Shown: positions 45,843 to 56,792 of the stretch, piece by piece | Layout of the letters: every line of letters starts with the position of its first letter | How positions within the stretch are numbered: the first letter of the stretch is position 1 | Origin: Rhizobium sp. Root274 | GTDB taxonomy: Bacteria; Pseudomonadota; Alphaproteobacteria; Rhizobiales; Rhizobiaceae | Direction: 5' to 3' | Assembly: GCF_001429245.1 (NCBI RefSeq) | Contig: NZ_LMJE01000001.1 | Coordinates: 1,294,953-1,358,952 of the forward strand | Length of the DNA stretch: 64,000 bases | The notes under the pieces: generated by a model | The model's database searches: none | Told to the model about the DNA's origin: nothing | Seen by the model: the letters and a program-made list of their open reading frames with translations, nothing else | Made by a program: the position numbers and the translations under genes

Positions 45843-46883
45843 TTACCCGATCGAGCCCGAGGATGGACCCCAGACGTCGGTCAGGGCGAAGCCACGCTCG
45901 AAAGGATCAAAGGGATCGAGCGCCACCTGATGCAGGCCGAAGGTAAAGCCGCGGCCGCTGATCGTCGGAATGACCGCCGGGCGACCGGCAACCTCCGACA
46001 AGGCCGACAGACCCACCTCGAATTCCGAACCGATGATCGAGCGCGACAGCATCTGATCGCCCACTTTCACCCGCCCGCGGGCATGGAGTGTAGCCAGATT
46101 GGCGGAATTGCCGGTACCGCATGGCGAGCGGTCGACGCGCCCGGGCCACATGGTGGTGCAGGTGCGGATGGCACCGTCGGGGTCGACATCGCGGAACATG
46201 ACATAGGCGACACCGGAAATCGCCGGAATTTCCGGATGGACCACCGGAATGCTGCCGTTGATCTCCTGCTTCAGGATCATGCCCGCCTCGACCAGCGCCC
46301 GCGCATTGGCCTTGTCGATGGTCAGCCCCACCTGGGCCACATCAACCAACGCGTAGAAGATGCCGCCATAGGCGAGGTCGAAGGCAACAGGGCCCCAGTT
46401 GTCGGTATGGAGCCGAACGTCGAGTTCGTGCACGAAGGACGGCACCATGGTCAGCTTGACGCGTTCGCAGCGACCGTCTCGGCATGTTGCCGTGGCCTTG
46501 ACCAGGCCGGCTGCCGTTTCCAGCATGACGATGGTTTCAGGTTCGCGCATTTCCACCATGCCGCTTTCGAGCAGCGCCGTCGTCACGCAGATAGAGTTGG
46601 ACCCGGAACTAGCATGCGCCTGATCCGGCTGAAGGATGACGAAAGCGGCATCGGCGTCCGGGTGTTTGGGCGGCAGCAGCAGGTTGACCGAACCGATCGG
46701 CGCGCCGCGCGGCTCCAGGACAAGCATGCGCCGCAGTTCCTCGCCCTTGGGATCGCTGTTCAGCCAGGCCAACTGGTCGGCCACCGTATTACCGGGAATC
46801 TTCGGAACACCCCCGATCGCGACCTTGCCGATTTCACCTTCGGCATGCACGTCGAGAAGCTGGATCGTACGCTTCCATCTCAT
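45843..46883 (-). CDS. Proline racemase / hydroxyproline epimerase family protein
   Basis: The 346-residue protein belongs to the proline racemase superfamily (proline racemase, 4-hydroxyproline 2-epimerase, trans-3-hydroxyproline dehydratase). The second catalytic Cys is present at about 255 in DRSPCGTGNSANL. At the first catalytic position, where racemases have MCGHG, this protein has SSGSN (Ser93), so the pair is Ser/Cys. Activity is therefore more likely epimerase or dehydratase on a hydroxyproline than true racemase. No other hydroxyproline genes were seen beside it. It is monocistronic. Confidence 0.82.
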   Translation of the reverse strand: MRWKRTIQLLDVHAEGEIGKVAIGGVPKIPGNTVADQLAWLNSDPKGEELRRMLVLEPRGAPIGSVNLLLPPKHPDADAAFVILQPDQAHASSGSNSICVTTALLESGMVEMREPETIVMLETAAGLVKATATCRDGRCERVKLTMVPSFVHELDVRLHTDNWGPVAFDLAYGGIFYALVDVAQVGLTIDKANARALVEAGMILKQEINGSIPVVHPEIPAISGVAYVMFRDVDPDGAIRTCTTMWPGRVDRSPCGTGNSANLATLHARGRVKVGDQMLSRSIIGSEFEVGLSALSEVAGRPAVIPTISGRGFTFGLHQVALDPFDPFERGFALTDVWGPSSGSIG

Positions 46884-47061
46884 GTCACTGTCTCACATTC
46901 ACGACATCGGATCCGCGCCTGCGCGCCTCTGCGGTCGCTGCGGCTTGGCCGCAACGCACGCATGGCAGGGGCCGAATCCCGGCCTGTAACGATAAAGTCG
47001 ACAGTTAGAACACGCTTTCGTGTTCACCAAGCCCTTTTGTCAGGGAAGCGGAAAAAGCCGA

Positions 47062-47089
47062 ACGGGCGACGCTTTTCAGCATCGCCCGT
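47062..47089 (-). terminator. Hairpin downstream of the serralysin gene
   Basis: ACGGGCGA and TCGCCCGT arms flank a 12-base loop 22 bases past the protease stop. The minus-strand continuation TTCGGCTTTTTCC is T-rich. Confidence 0.6.
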
Positions 47090-47110
47090 CAGAATATCCG
47101 GTGAGCAAGA

Positions 47111-49930
47111 TCAGGCGACGAGCGCGAAGTCGTCATGCGTCAGGATCTGGCCGACCTTCACATAAGCGAAGATGGTCGCCTCGACGCTACCGCTGCCATC
47201 GGCGTCATAATAAAGAGCCCCAGTCGACTGGTCGTGCAGGATGCGCTGGTCGGCAGTGGTGGCCGTCGACCCCGAACCGAAGGCCTGTTCGAGCAGCGTA
47301 CCAAGCGAGCCGATGTCGGTGAAAACGTCCACGTCGAGCAAAATCTGGTCGAGCGAGTCGAAGTCTGTGATCCGGTCGGCATTGCCAGCGCCTGTCTCGG
47401 CGAAGACGAACTTGTCTGCGCCGGCGCCGCCTGTCAGCGTGTCATTGCCGAGACCGCCAGAGAGCCAATCGTCCCCGGTGCCGCCATCAAGACGATCATT
47501 GCCTTCACCGCCATACAAGGTGTCGTTGCCTGTATTGCCGAGCAGAGTGTCGTTGCCGCCCTGACCGTACAGCGTGTCGTTCCCGGCACCGCCGTCAAGC
47601 GTGTTCGCGCCACTTCCGCCGATCATCACATTGTCGAGGCTGTTGCCGTAGCCCTTGAACGCCGAGGTCCCTGTATAGGTGAGGTTCTCGATGTAATTGC
47701 CGAGGCGATAGCTCGTCAAGCTGGTCATCACGGTGTCGATGCCCTGCCCTGCGATTTCAGAGACGCTGTCATGGCTGCTGTCCACGACATAGGTGTCGTT
47801 GCCGGCACCGCCGGTCATCCTGTCGTTGCCGGCACCGCCGGTCATCGTGTCGTTGCCGGCGCCGCCGTCGAGACTGTCATTGCCCAGCCCGCCGATCAGC
47901 GTATCGTTGCCGATGCCACCTGACAGCGTGTCGTTGCCCGCACCGCCGGTAATGCGGTTGGCAAGTTCATTGCCGGCGCCGGTAAAATCGCCGGCGCCGA
48001 GATATTCGATGTTCTCGAGCCAACTCGACAACGTATAGACAGACAGCGTCGTGCGCACCGTGTCGGTGCCCGCATTGCGCGCCTCGGTGATTACGTCTCC
48101 GAGCACATCGACATAATAAATGTCGTTGCCGGCGCCGCCCGTCATCTGGTCTGCACCTGCCCCTCCATCAAGGATGTCGTTACCCGCAGCACCGAACAGG
48201 ATATCATTACCAGCATTGCCTCGCAGCGTATCATTGCCACCACCGCCGGAAATCTGGTCGATGAAGTCCGTGCCGGTGAGGACCTCGGAACGCGAGGTTC
48301 CATTGAGAATGTATGGGGTGGCCTGCGCGTCGTCATTGGCGATGGTGACCGTGGCAGAGGCAGTACCGAGCTTCAGTCCCGACGATGCAGCGGACAGCGC
48401 CAGCGCAAAGGTTTCGGCGCTTTCGAAGGTGGTGTCGCCATTCAGATAGACGGTCACGGTCTTGGTCGTTTCGCCGGCAGCGAAGCTCACGGTGCCGGTC
48501 AAGGCCCCGCTGAAATCCGAGGCATTTGCGGCATTGGTGCCCGTGCCGGCAGCGGTCCAGGTCAGACTTTCCGTCGCGGTCGCAGCCTTACTTAGAGTGA
48601 TGGTGAAGGTGACGGCGGTGGTGCTACCCGTGCCTTCGGTGACCGTCGAAGCCCCGGCCGCGACCGAAGCGACGGCCGGCAGAAGACTGGGATCCAGCAG
48701 CGAGGCGAGCGTGCGTTCGACATTCATCGAATCGATGAACCGTTCGACCGCCGTGATCGTGTCGGCGCCGATCAGGGTTCCCATGAAGGTGAAGGTGGCG
48801 AGCGCGACATTGTAGGTCCAGGTGATATTCGCCCAGCTGTCGCCGAAGACCACCGTGTCGGTGCCCTCGCCGCCGTCGATCCGGTCATTGCCGGTCCCGG
48901 CCGCGATCGTGTCGTTGCCGCCGAGCGCGTTGATCGTATCATTGCCGCCATTGGTGGTGATGACGTTGGCGAGAGCGTTGGCGGTGACCGTGTCGTTGCC
49001 GTTGCCGGTGACGGCGTTTTCGATCCAGGCGCCCCGCGCGATCGAGATGTTCATCGTCATGCTGTTGGCCGACGAGAAGGAACCCGGCGCAAGATCGACG
49101 GTGCTCGCGGTGTTCCAGCCCGACAGGTTCAGCGTATCGGTGTCGCCGGCATCCCAGATGCAGATGATCGGGTTGAGGTTCTGGGTGAAATCATAAATCG
49201 CAGCCGTCGTGCCGGTGATGTTGGACTGAAAGCCATAGACGGTATTGCCGGTCCGGGTCGTCGTGTCGGCGCCATACATGGATTGCATGGTCATGATGTC
49301 GTTCATCATCGGCGTCTGCGGCGAATAGAGCTTGCCATCCGCGCCGACCCAGTCGGCCCAGGCCACCAGGCCCTCGCCATTCGACGAACCGGATCCCCAG
49401 GACGGGCCGAAATAGGACATGACCGAGTAGACGGTCGAATCCTGGTAGGAGGATGGCGTATCGGCGCTGCCGTTGTATTCACCCATGTGTTCGAGACCCA
49501 GGGCATGGCCAATCTCGTGGACGAAGGTCAGGAAGCCGTGCGCGCCGATCTTCGGGGTCATCAGGTCATTGGTGCCTTGGCCCGAATTATAGGCGCTGTT
49601 CATCCAGACGCTGCCGGTGGTCGGAAAGTAGGCATGGGCGTAACTGACGCCGGAGGTCGCATTGCCGAATTCGATATTCGCCGCCGAGGTCGTCGTGCCG
49701 GCCGTCACCTGCTGGATCGACGAGGCGATGACATCATCCCAGAGCGTCAGCGCCAGAATGGCGCGCGCCTGCTGCGTGGCGTTGAAGGCAGAAAACCCCG
49801 ACTCGCCCGAATAGGTGGCCATGGCAGAGACGACCGTGGGGAAGGAGTAGGTGATGACCGAGCCGGACCACTTGGAGCCCGAATTGAGCTGGTTGATGAC
49901 CTGCTGGTCCGTCCAGGTTGCCAATGCCAT
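47111..49930 (-). CDS. Serralysin-type RTX metalloprotease with Calx-beta domain
   Basis: The 939-residue protein begins with an M10B metalloprotease domain (about 1-240): zinc motif [11 protein letters not shown] (138-148) and Met-turn YSVMSY (168-173). A short RTX block follows, then a Calx-beta domain (about 430-530; [19 protein letters not shown] ... TVTIANDD) and a large array of GGxGNDxLx nonapeptides (about 545-850) that bind calcium. The C terminus ([11 protein letters not shown]) is a type I secretion signal. No classical signal peptide is present. The upstream frame start is TTG; ATG 49930 has GGGGAAG before it. Type I exporter genes are not in the window. Likely secreted protease or adhesin. 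Confidence 0.9.
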   Translation of the reverse strand: MALATWTDQQVINQLNSGSKWSGSVITYSFPTVVSAMATYSGESGFSAFNATQQARAILALTLWDDVIASSIQQVTAGTTTSAANIEFGNATSGVSYAHAYFPTTGSVWMNSAYNSGQGTNDLMTPKIGAHGFLTFVHEIGHALGLEHMGEYNGSADTPSSYQDSTVYSVMSYFGPSWGSGSSNGEGLVAWADWVGADGKLYSPQTPMMNDIMTMQSMYGADTTTRTGNTVYGFQSNITGTTAAIYDFTQNLNPIICIWDAGDTDTLNLSGWNTASTVDLAPGSFSSANSMTMNISIARGAWIENAVTGNGNDTVTANALANVITTNGGNDTINALGGNDTIAAGTGNDRIDGGEGTDTVVFGDSWANITWTYNVALATFTFMGTLIGADTITAVERFIDSMNVERTLASLLDPSLLPAVASVAAGASTVTEGTGSTTAVTFTITLSKAATATESLTWTAAGTGTNAANASDFSGALTGTVSFAAGETTKTVTVYLNGDTTFESAETFALALSAASSGLKLGTASATVTIANDDAQATPYILNGTSRSEVLTGTDFIDQISGGGGNDTLRGNAGNDILFGAAGNDILDGGAGADQMTGGAGNDIYYVDVLGDVITEARNAGTDTVRTTLSVYTLSSWLENIEYLGAGDFTGAGNELANRITGGAGNDTLSGGIGNDTLIGGLGNDSLDGGAGNDTMTGGAGNDRMTGGAGNDTYVVDSSHDSVSEIAGQGIDTVMTSLTSYRLGNYIENLTYTGTSAFKGYGNSLDNVMIGGSGANTLDGGAGNDTLYGQGGNDTLLGNTGNDTLYGGEGNDRLDGGTGDDWLSGGLGNDTLTGGAGADKFVFAETGAGNADRITDFDSLDQILLDVDVFTDIGSLGTLLEQAFGSGSTATTADQRILHDQSTGALYYDADGSGSVEATIFAYVKVGQILTHDDFALVA

Positions 49931-50134
49931 GTGCTTCCCCAAGGTATCTGCGGCCGGACCGCGGTTCTTGGAGACTGTTGTAACAACAAGGGATTAGGGT
50001 CGGGTAAGCAAGAGCGGTAAACGCGGGCTCAACGAAAAAGCTCGAAATTTATGGAATTGCCGCAACCTCGCAGCCGACGACGCGTACCAGACGCAATTGC
50101 TCGACTGCATGACGTGGGAAGGGAGAGAAAAAAA

Positions 50135-50211
50135 TGGCGCACCCGAAGAGATTCGAACTCCTGACCCCCAGATTCGTAGTCTGGTGCTCTATCCAGCTGA
50201 GCTACGGGTGC
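50135..50211 (-). tRNA. tRNA-Arg(ACG)
   Basis: On the minus strand GCACCCG pairs with CGGGTGC, the D arm is GCTCAGCTGGATAGAGC, the anticodon ACG is at 50175-50177, the T loop is TTCGAAT, and CCA is encoded. The anticodon reads CGU (and CGC/CGA after A34 deamination), arginine. Confidence 0.95.
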
Positions 50212-50243
50212 TTGCCAGCCGACTGTTCGTCGGCGTTGGCGAT

Positions 50244-50272
50244 CCTCTAAAGCGTGACGCTTTGGAATGCAA
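50244..50272 (-). promoter_or_regulatory. Candidate tRNA-Arg promoter with inverted repeat
   Basis: On the minus strand TTGCAT and TAGAGG are 17 bases apart, about 35 bases before the tRNA. A palindrome with arms AAAGCG and CGCTTT (50249-50263) overlaps the spacer. Confidence 0.4.
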
Positions 50273-50337
50273 GCGTCGTTTTTCAAAAAAGAGTCATTTT
50301 GCCGTCACGTCACCTCAAGCGGCTTCCGAAAGAAGGC

Positions 50338-51825
50338 TCAGGCGCGGGCGCGCCAGTCGTTGAGAGCCACTGGCCTGTCGGGGATTTCGATGCGGAACAG
50401 GGTGCCTGGCCCCGGCTTTTCCACAAGCGCAATCGTGCCGCCATGGGCGAGCACCAGTTCGCGGGCAATCGCCAGCCCCAGCCCCGTCCCGCCCGAGCGG
50501 GCCGAGCCGCGGAAGGCGGCGAAGAGATTTTCGCGGGCCTTAGGCGGCATGCCGGGCCCGGTGTCGTCGATGGTGATCGCGACGACCGAGCCGGTGCGCT
50601 GGGCCGAAACGGTGATGCGGCGCGGATGGTCGGGATCGTCGGGTGCGTGGCTCGCCAGTGCCTGCACGGCATTGCGGCAGATGTTGTGAATGACGCGGAA
50701 GAGCTGTTCGCTGTCGCCGTCGATCTCGATATCCGGCGCGATCATCTCGACGAATTCGATGGCCAGCTCCTGGTTCAACTGCAGAAGTTCACGCACCTCC
50801 TGGCAAAGCTCGACCAGGCGGAAGCGCCGGCGTTGCGGCTCGGCCTCCGAGGTCTGCCCATAGGACAGGACCTCGCTCGTGTAACCAACGGCCCGGTCGA
50901 TCGCGCGCAGAAGCTTCGGGGCAAAACTTTTTACCAGCGGATCCTCGACATCCACCAGCCGGTCCGACATCAGCTGGGCAGAGGCCAGAATGTTGCGCAT
51001 GTCGTGGTTGATCTTGGAGACCGCGAGGCCGAGATCGACCAGCGTCTTCTGCTGGCGGAGCGTCTTTTGCAACTGATCCTGCATGCGGGTCAGGTGGCGA
51101 CCAGCCACCGCGATTTCGTCGTGACCGTCCGATGGGTTCAAAATTCGGGCAGGATCCTCCGGATTTTCCGCAAAGGCCTGCATGCTGCGGGCAAGCCGCC
51201 GCACCGGCATGATCATGATCCGGTTGATGGCGAGGAACATCAGGACGGCGGTGATCACCGAGATCATCAGCGAGACGATGAGGATGTTGTGCGCGTAACC
51301 CAGCATGGCGCGGCGCAGCGGCCTCTCCTCCATGACGATCTCGATGGTCGTGTCGCTCGCATCGGCAATCGGGCCGTAGACGCGCAGCAGGCGGTCGCCG
51401 CCGAAGAACAGCGTGTAGAAGGCATCGCGGATCGATTCGAGCTCGGAATAATCGGCAAGATCGTAAGCGGCATCCACTTCCGCCGGCATCTCGGTCACGG
51501 CGAGCAGGCGCGAGGTACCGTCCTTGCGCAACACGATCGCCTTGGTGCCCGTGGTCGCCAGCGTGTCCTCCTGCACACCGCGCGGCAATTCCAGCGGCTG
51601 CAGGCCATCGATGACCACGCCGGCAGCGGCAGCCGTATTGAGGCGATCCTGCAGCCAGCGCTGGCGCATGGTGGCGACAGACGGCGCAAAAATCAGGATT
51701 TCGGCCAACATCACGAAGGCAATCGTCAGCCACAACAGCTTGCCGGACAGCCCCCTGATCCGGCTCGGCATGCGGTAGCCACCGGAGAGGTCGGACTGCA
51801 GATCGCTGTCCTGCCGGTCAAACAT
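50338..51825 (-). CDS. Sensor histidine kinase (membrane, HAMP)
   Basis: The 495-residue kinase has a membrane span at about 28-50, an extracytoplasmic domain of about 130 residues, a second span (about 180-205), a HAMP region and the H-box VSKINHDMRNILASAQ. This H-box is divergent from the HELRTPL type. The ATPase motifs are NICRNAVQAL, DDTGPGMPP and [14 protein letters not shown]. The ATG at 51825 is chosen because the frame start further up is only TTG. It has no neighbouring response regulator in the window, so it is an orphan. Confidence 0.88.
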   Translation of the reverse strand: MFDRQDSDLQSDLSGGYRMPSRIRGLSGKLLWLTIAFVMLAEILIFAPSVATMRQRWLQDRLNTAAAAGVVIDGLQPLELPRGVQEDTLATTGTKAIVLRKDGTSRLLAVTEMPAEVDAAYDLADYSELESIRDAFYTLFFGGDRLLRVYGPIADASDTTIEIVMEERPLRRAMLGYAHNILIVSLMISVITAVLMFLAINRIMIMPVRRLARSMQAFAENPEDPARILNPSDGHDEIAVAGRHLTRMQDQLQKTLRQQKTLVDLGLAVSKINHDMRNILASAQLMSDRLVDVEDPLVKSFAPKLLRAIDRAVGYTSEVLSYGQTSEAEPQRRRFRLVELCQEVRELLQLNQELAIEFVEMIAPDIEIDGDSEQLFRVIHNICRNAVQALASHAPDDPDHPRRITVSAQRTGSVVAITIDDTGPGMPPKARENLFAAFRGSARSGGTGLGLAIARELVLAHGGTIALVEKPGPGTLFRIEIPDRPVALNDWRARA

Positions 51826-52007
51826 CAAGTCACGTTCCTGTTGTCCCAAAGGTCGATTTCGGATCGGGGCGTCCAGACATCTTAGTCGAGCGCGCCAGAC
51901 AAGACCACGCGGAAGATCGCCGCAGACGTTAATCTTTGGTCATGGAAACGAAACGGCCGCGGCATTGGATGCCGCGGCCCTCGATTTTTCTCGGATATTC
52001 TCAAAGA

Positions 52008-54032
52008 TCAGAACTCTTCCCAGCTGTCGCCCTTGGGGGCAGCCGCTGCGGCCGCCGCCCGGCCGGAGCCGCCAAAGGCACGGGCAACGCTGCCGGCCAG
52101 CTGCCGTGCCGGCGATGCCACCGGCCGATGCTGGGCTGCGACCGGTGCTGGCGCCGCGCGCATGCCACGGGCGTCGTCGCCGAGCTTGAACTGGCCGATG
52201 ATCTGGGCGAGGCCGCCTGCTTCCGCCGACAGCTTGTGGGTCGAGGCCGACGTTTCCTCGACCATGGCCGCGTTCTGCTGGGTAACCTGGTCCATCTGGT
52301 TGATCGCGGTATTCACCTCGGCGAGACCCGTTGACTGCTCCTTGGCGGCAGCCGCGATCGAATGAATATGGTCGTTGATCTTCAACACGCGGCTTTCGAT
52401 TTCCGACAGTGCCTCTCCGGTGCGCTGCACCAGCTTCACGCCGCCGGCGACTTCCTCGCCTGACTTGGTGATTAGCGTCTTGATGTCCTTTGCGGCATTG
52501 GCAGAGCGCTGGGCGAGTTCGCGCACTTCCTGGGCAACGACCGCAAAACCCTTGCCGGCTTCGCCTGCGCGGGCCGCTTCGACGCCTGCATTCAGCGCCA
52601 GGAGGTTGGTCTGGAAAGCGATCTCGTCGATGACGTTGATGATCTGCGAGATTTCGCGCGAAGCCTGCTCGATACGGCCCATGGCGTTGACCGCTTCACC
52701 AACCACGGTCGCCGACTGGGCGGCGCTGTGCTTGGCTTCGGTCACCATGTGGCTCGCCTCCTGGGCGCGCTCGCTCGACTGACGGACCACGACCGTGATC
52801 TCGTCGAGTGCTGCCGAGGTTTCCTCCAGTGCTGCAGCCTGCTGTTCCGTGCGCTTCGACAAATCATTGGTCGCAGACGTGAGCTGCACCGTATTGTCAT
52901 TGATCGAGTCGGTGCGGCCGCGGATATCAGACATGGTCTGGCGCAGGCGCTGGAAGGACTTGTTGACGTTTTCCTGCAGCTCGGCGAAGACGCCGCGGAA
53001 GGTGCCGCTCATTTCCTGCGACAGGTCGTTGGCAGCCAGGCTGCCGATAACGCGGTTGGTTTCCGAAACACCGGTCTCGACCGAACCGAGAAGCTCGTTG
53101 ATGTTCGAGGCGAAACGGTTGAGGTTGGCGTCCTCGTAGTCCTTCTCGATGCGACGGGAGAAATCGCCGGCAGCAGCGGAGGCGACGACAGCCGCCATGC
53201 TGGTCTGCAGATCGTCGCTCTTGGCGCGCATGGCGCTTTCCTGGGCGTTAAGCCGCTGAACCGAGAGACCGTTCTCCTTGAATACCTCGACAGCCGCAGC
53301 CATCTCGCCGATTTCATCCGGACGACCGCTATAGGGGATTTCGGTCGAATAATTGCCGCCGGCAATGGCGTTCATCGCGCCGGTTACACGGCGGATCGGG
53401 CGGCTCAGATGGTTGACGCCGATATGAATGCCGAGGCCGGCCCCGATGGCGACGGCCAGCAGGGTCACGCCGGAAATCAACATCAACATGGTGCTGCGGA
53501 AGGAGGCGAGGCTGTCCGTCATCGCCGTCAGTTCGGCCAGATCCGCCTCGACCACCGCATCGATGTCGGCCTGGAAGGCCTTGCGGTTAGCGCGGTTGGC
53601 GTCGGTATTGCCCTGGGCATTGGCTTCCTTGGGATCGGCCTCGATCCCGAGACGTGCCGTTTCAGCGCGGAACGTGCGGAATTCAGCGGCTTTCGCCGTC
53701 ATGCCGTCGAAGGTCGCCTTCTGCGCCTCGGGCACCAGAGGCTTCCATTGGGCAAGGGCTGCATCCATCTTGTCGAGGTTCTTCAGGATCCCTTCGGCGA
53801 AGGGCTTGGCTTTCTCGGTATTGGGCGCGGCGTAGATACCGCGCGCTTCCATGACCACGGCCGTCACCATGCGGTTCAGACGCTCACCCAAATAGGCGCG
53901 CTGGGAAATCTCCAGAAGCGCTGCCGATTTTTGCCCGTACTGGACCGTCACGAACACGCCCATAGCGCCGATGACAATCGCTGCCACCCCCAGAATGCCC
54001 ACCAACGAATAGACTTTGCCGCTAACCTTCAC
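52008..54032 (-). CDS. Methyl-accepting chemotaxis protein
   Basis: The 674-residue transmembrane chemoreceptor has spans at about 6-28 and 190-212 around a helical periplasmic sensor, then HAMP ([17 protein letters not shown]), and a long signalling coiled coil. The hairpin tip with [29 protein letters not shown] is the CheA/CheW contact. The last residues, DSWEEF, fit the xWxxF CheR-tethering pentapeptide. GTG 54032 has GGAG eight bases upstream and is preferred; ATG 54068, next to GGGAG with no spacing, would add 12 residues. Ligand unknown. Confidence 0.9.
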   Translation of the reverse strand: MKVSGKVYSLVGILGVAAIVIGAMGVFVTVQYGQKSAALLEISQRAYLGERLNRMVTAVVMEARGIYAAPNTEKAKPFAEGILKNLDKMDAALAQWKPLVPEAQKATFDGMTAKAAEFRTFRAETARLGIEADPKEANAQGNTDANRANRKAFQADIDAVVEADLAELTAMTDSLASFRSTMLMLISGVTLLAVAIGAGLGIHIGVNHLSRPIRRVTGAMNAIAGGNYSTEIPYSGRPDEIGEMAAAVEVFKENGLSVQRLNAQESAMRAKSDDLQTSMAAVVASAAAGDFSRRIEKDYEDANLNRFASNINELLGSVETGVSETNRVIGSLAANDLSQEMSGTFRGVFAELQENVNKSFQRLRQTMSDIRGRTDSINDNTVQLTSATNDLSKRTEQQAAALEETSAALDEITVVVRQSSERAQEASHMVTEAKHSAAQSATVVGEAVNAMGRIEQASREISQIINVIDEIAFQTNLLALNAGVEAARAGEAGKGFAVVAQEVRELAQRSANAAKDIKTLITKSGEEVAGGVKLVQRTGEALSEIESRVLKINDHIHSIAAAAKEQSTGLAEVNTAINQMDQVTQQNAAMVEETSASTHKLSAEAGGLAQIIGQFKLGDDARGMRAAPAPVAAQHRPVASPARQLAGSVARAFGGSGRAAAAAAAPKGDSWEEF

Positions 54033-54353
54033 GACCTGCACTCCAATGCGAATGCGCCCAACGCGCATACTCCCTAATATTCGGATAGGTTAGTCAGGAG
54101 AGTTTAACGGCTCGTTCCTCCCCATTTTTAGGGAGTGCTCATGTCGTGCAGATCCGTGCAGTTTTTCCGCCGCGTAGAGGGGAAATCACGTCCCTTCAAT
54201 TCCGCCGTCGCGCGATTGACTCTTCGGACCCGCACCCGTATAAGCCGCGCACGTTCGGAAAAGGCGCCCCGGCGGCGTTTTCCCGTGCGATGAACCAACG
54301 CTTTTGCAGCAATGCAAATCCCAAGAAGGGCCGCACACCGCGGTATTAAATAA
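54033..54353. other. Divergent intergenic region between the chemoreceptor gene and rpmH
   Basis: The 321 bases contain the rpmH promoter at 54216-54244 and the chemoreceptor upstream region. No additional gene is supported. Confidence 0.5.
54216..54244 (+). promoter_or_regulatory. Sigma-70 promoter of the rpmH-rnpA-yidC operon
   Basis: TTGACT (54216-54221) and TATAAG (54239-54244) are 17 bases apart, close to consensus, about 110 bases before rpmH. This is the best housekeeping promoter seen in the window. Confidence 0.75.
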
Positions 54354-54491
54354 ATGTCAAAGCGTACTTTCCAACCTTCCAAGCTTGTTCGCAAGCGTCG
54401 CCACGGTTTCCGTGCACGCATGGCGACCAAGGGCGGCCGTCAGGTCCTCAACGCTCGCCGCTCGCGCGGTCGTGCGAAGCTTTCGGCTTAA
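54354..54491 (+). CDS. rpmH: 50S ribosomal protein L34
   Basis: The 45-residue basic protein reads [20 protein letters not shown] and continues with [20 protein letters not shown], the nearly invariant L34 sequence, ending KLSA. It is one residue longer than the E. coli type because of a Ser at position 2. It precedes rnpA by 32 bases in the conserved bacterial order. Confidence 0.97.
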   Translation: MSKRTFQPSKLVRKRRHGFRARMATKGGRQVLNARRSRGRAKLSA

Positions 54492-54523
54492 GGCCTGAAG
54501 TGCCCGACGAGATTGACGGGCTC

Positions 54524-54913
54524 ATGACGTCCACGGACACCAAGATATCTGTCGGCCGGCTGAAAAGCCGGCCCCAGTTCCTCGCCGTCAGACGCGGCGA
54601 AGCGCGCAAGGGTCGACTGTTCCTCCTCGAGGTCCTCGACCGCAAGGACGACGCGCCGGCCCGAGTGGGCTACACGGTCACCAAGAAACATGGCAATGCA
54701 GTGGAACGCAATCGTATGCGGCGCAGGCTCAAAGAAGCCGTGCGACTGAATGCGGCGTTTGCAATGAAGCCGGGACACGACTATGTCATTGTCGGCCGGC
54801 GCGAGGTGCTCGGTGCACCCTTCAGTCAGCTGTCGCAACAGCTGATCCATCGTATTGAAAACCGCCAGACGAACAACACGCGGTCGCACAAGACCGGTCC
54901 CAGGAAAGAATGA
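54524..54913 (+). CDS. rnpA: Ribonuclease P protein component
   Basis: The 129-residue basic protein is the protein subunit of RNase P. The central motif [27 protein letters not shown] is typical, with [10 protein letters not shown] later. The start is taken at ATG 54524; GTG 54500 in frame would add eight residues and cannot be excluded. The stop overlaps the yidC start (ATGA), indicating coupling. Confidence 0.93.
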   Translation: MTSTDTKISVGRLKSRPQFLAVRRGEARKGRLFLLEVLDRKDDAPARVGYTVTKKHGNAVERNRMRRRLKEAVRLNAAFAMKPGHDYVIVGRREVLGAPFSQLSQQLIHRIENRQTNNTRSHKTGPRKE

Positions 54914-56724
54914 TGAAGAACAACCGCAATTATTTCGTCGCGATTGCCTTATCGGTGCTGATCGTACTTGCCTGGCAGTTCTTCTACATGAACCCTCGCA
55001 TTGAGGCCCAGCGCAAGGCGCAGGAGGCCCAGATCGCGCAGCAGCAGGCTGCCGAGGCCGCAAATCCTGCCGCGACCACCACCACGCCGGCTGCGGGTAC
55101 CGCCGTCAACGGCGCGCTTCCCGCCGGCGCTGCCACGGCCGGGTCCGTCGAAAGCCGCGAAGCCGCTGTCGCCAAGACCGCCCGGATCGCCATCGACACG
55201 CAGGATCTTCAGGGCTCGATCAACCTCACCGGCGCGCGCTTCGACGACCTGAAGCTCAAGCAGTACCGTGAGACCGTCGACAAGACGAGCCCGATCGTCA
55301 CGCTGTTCAATCCGGCCGAGACCAAGGACGCCTATTTCACCGAGCTCGGCTTCATCGCCGGCGACAATGCCGGCCAGGTCCCCGGCCCGAACACCGTCTG
55401 GACCGCGCCCGCCGGCGCGACGCTGACGGAAGCGACCCCGGTGACCCTCACCTACACCAATGATGCCGGCCTCACCTTCACCCGCAAGATCTCGGTCGAC
55501 GAGCATTACATGTTCACCGTCGAGGACACGATTGCGAATGGCGGCACCGCCTCTGCCAGCATCGCGCCCTATGGCCGCATCACGCGCTACAACAAGCCGG
55601 CGACGCCTGCGATCTTCGTGCTGCATGAAGGCTTCCTCGGCGTGCTCGGCGCGGAAGGCAGCCTGGTTCAGGACAAGTATGCTGCGATCGAGAAGGAAAA
55701 CGTCGTCAATCCGAAGGCAACCGGCGGCTGGCTGGGGATCACCGACAAATACTGGGCGTCGTCGATCATTCCGGCCCAGACCCTGCCGTTCGAATCGCGC
55801 TTCTCGCACTTCACCGACGGCCAGCCGCGCTTCCAGGCCGATTTCAAGGCCGATGCTGTCAGCATCCCGGCCGGTCAGAACACCTCGATGAAGACTCTGG
55901 TCTTTGCCGGCGCCAAGCAGGTTCCGGTCATCGACGCCTATGAAGCGAACCTCAACATCCCGAAGTTCGACCTGATGATCGACTGGGGCTGGTTCTATTT
56001 CTTCACCAAGCCGATGTTCAAGATGATGGACTATTTCTATCATCTCGTTGGCAACTTCGGCGTCGCGATCCTGCTCACCACCATCGTGGTCAAGGTTCTG
56101 TTCTTCCCGCTCGCCAGCAAGCAATACGCCTCCATGGCCAACATGAAGCGCGTGCAGCCGAAGCTTGAAGAGCTGAAGGTGAAATATGCCGACGACCGCA
56201 TGGGCCTGCAGCAGGCGATGATGGCGCTCTACAAGGAAGAGAAGATCAACCCGGTCGCCGGCTGCTGGCCGGTGCTCCTGCAGATCCCCGTCTTCTTCGC
56301 GCTCTACAAGGTCATTTACGTCACCATCGAAATGCGCCACGCGCCGTTCTTCGGCTGGATCCAGGACCTTTCGGCGCCCGATCCGACGAGCTTCGTCAAC
56401 CTGTTCGGTCTCCTGCCCTTCGCAGCCCCGACCTTCCTGCATCTCGGCGTCTGGCCGATCATCATGGGCATCACCATGTGGGTCCAGATGCGCATGAACC
56501 CGACGCCGCCGGATCCGACCCAGGCGATGCTGTTCAACTGGATGCCGGTGATCTTCACCTTCATGCTCGGCACATTCCCGGCCGGTCTCGTGATCTACTG
56601 GGCCTGGAACAACACGCTTTCGGTCCTGCAGCAGTCGATCATCATGAAGCGCCACGGCGTCGACATCGAGCTGTTCAAAAACATCGGCAAGGTCTTCCGG
56701 CGAAAACCCGCTGGCACCAAATGA
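54910..56724 (+). CDS. yidC: Membrane protein insertase YidC
   Basis: The 604-residue insertase integrates inner-membrane proteins. An N-terminal span (about 8-26) is followed by an Ala/Gln-rich linker, a large periplasmic beta domain (about 80-340) as in Gram-negative YidC, and five C-terminal spans (about 355-580). The conserved pieces [26 protein letters not shown] and [24 protein letters not shown] are visible. ATG 54910 and 54913 are adjacent alternatives. A terminator follows. Confidence 0.95.
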   Translation: MMKNNRNYFVAIALSVLIVLAWQFFYMNPRIEAQRKAQEAQIAQQQAAEAANPAATTTTPAAGTAVNGALPAGAATAGSVESREAAVAKTARIAIDTQDLQGSINLTGARFDDLKLKQYRETVDKTSPIVTLFNPAETKDAYFTELGFIAGDNAGQVPGPNTVWTAPAGATLTEATPVTLTYTNDAGLTFTRKISVDEHYMFTVEDTIANGGTASASIAPYGRITRYNKPATPAIFVLHEGFLGVLGAEGSLVQDKYAAIEKENVVNPKATGGWLGITDKYWASSIIPAQTLPFESRFSHFTDGQPRFQADFKADAVSIPAGQNTSMKTLVFAGAKQVPVIDAYEANLNIPKFDLMIDWGWFYFFTKPMFKMMDYFYHLVGNFGVAILLTTIVVKVLFFPLASKQYASMANMKRVQPKLEELKVKYADDRMGLQQAMMALYKEEKINPVAGCWPVLLQIPVFFALYKVIYVTIEMRHAPFFGWIQDLSAPDPTSFVNLFGLLPFAAPTFLHLGVWPIIMGITMWVQMRMNPTPPDPTQAMLFNWMPVIFTFMLGTFPAGLVIYWAWNNTLSVLQQSIIMKRHGVDIELFKNIGKVFRRKPAGTK

Positions 56725-56731
56725 TCTCGAC

Positions 56732-56758
56732 AAGCCCCGGTTCTGCCGGGGCTTTCTC
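56732..56758 (+). terminator. Rho-independent terminator after yidC
   Basis: AAGCCCCGG and CCGGGGCTT form a nine-pair stem with loop TTCTG, seven bases past the yidC stop, followed by TCTCG. Confidence 0.75.
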
Positions 56759-56792
56759 GTTTCAGCCCCTTGCTGCAGTGCATCGAGACATC

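Noticed and set aside
45801..47165. Long plus-strand frame opposite the proline racemase-family gene
   Set aside because: It is the antisense of a clear family member and shows no domain of its own.
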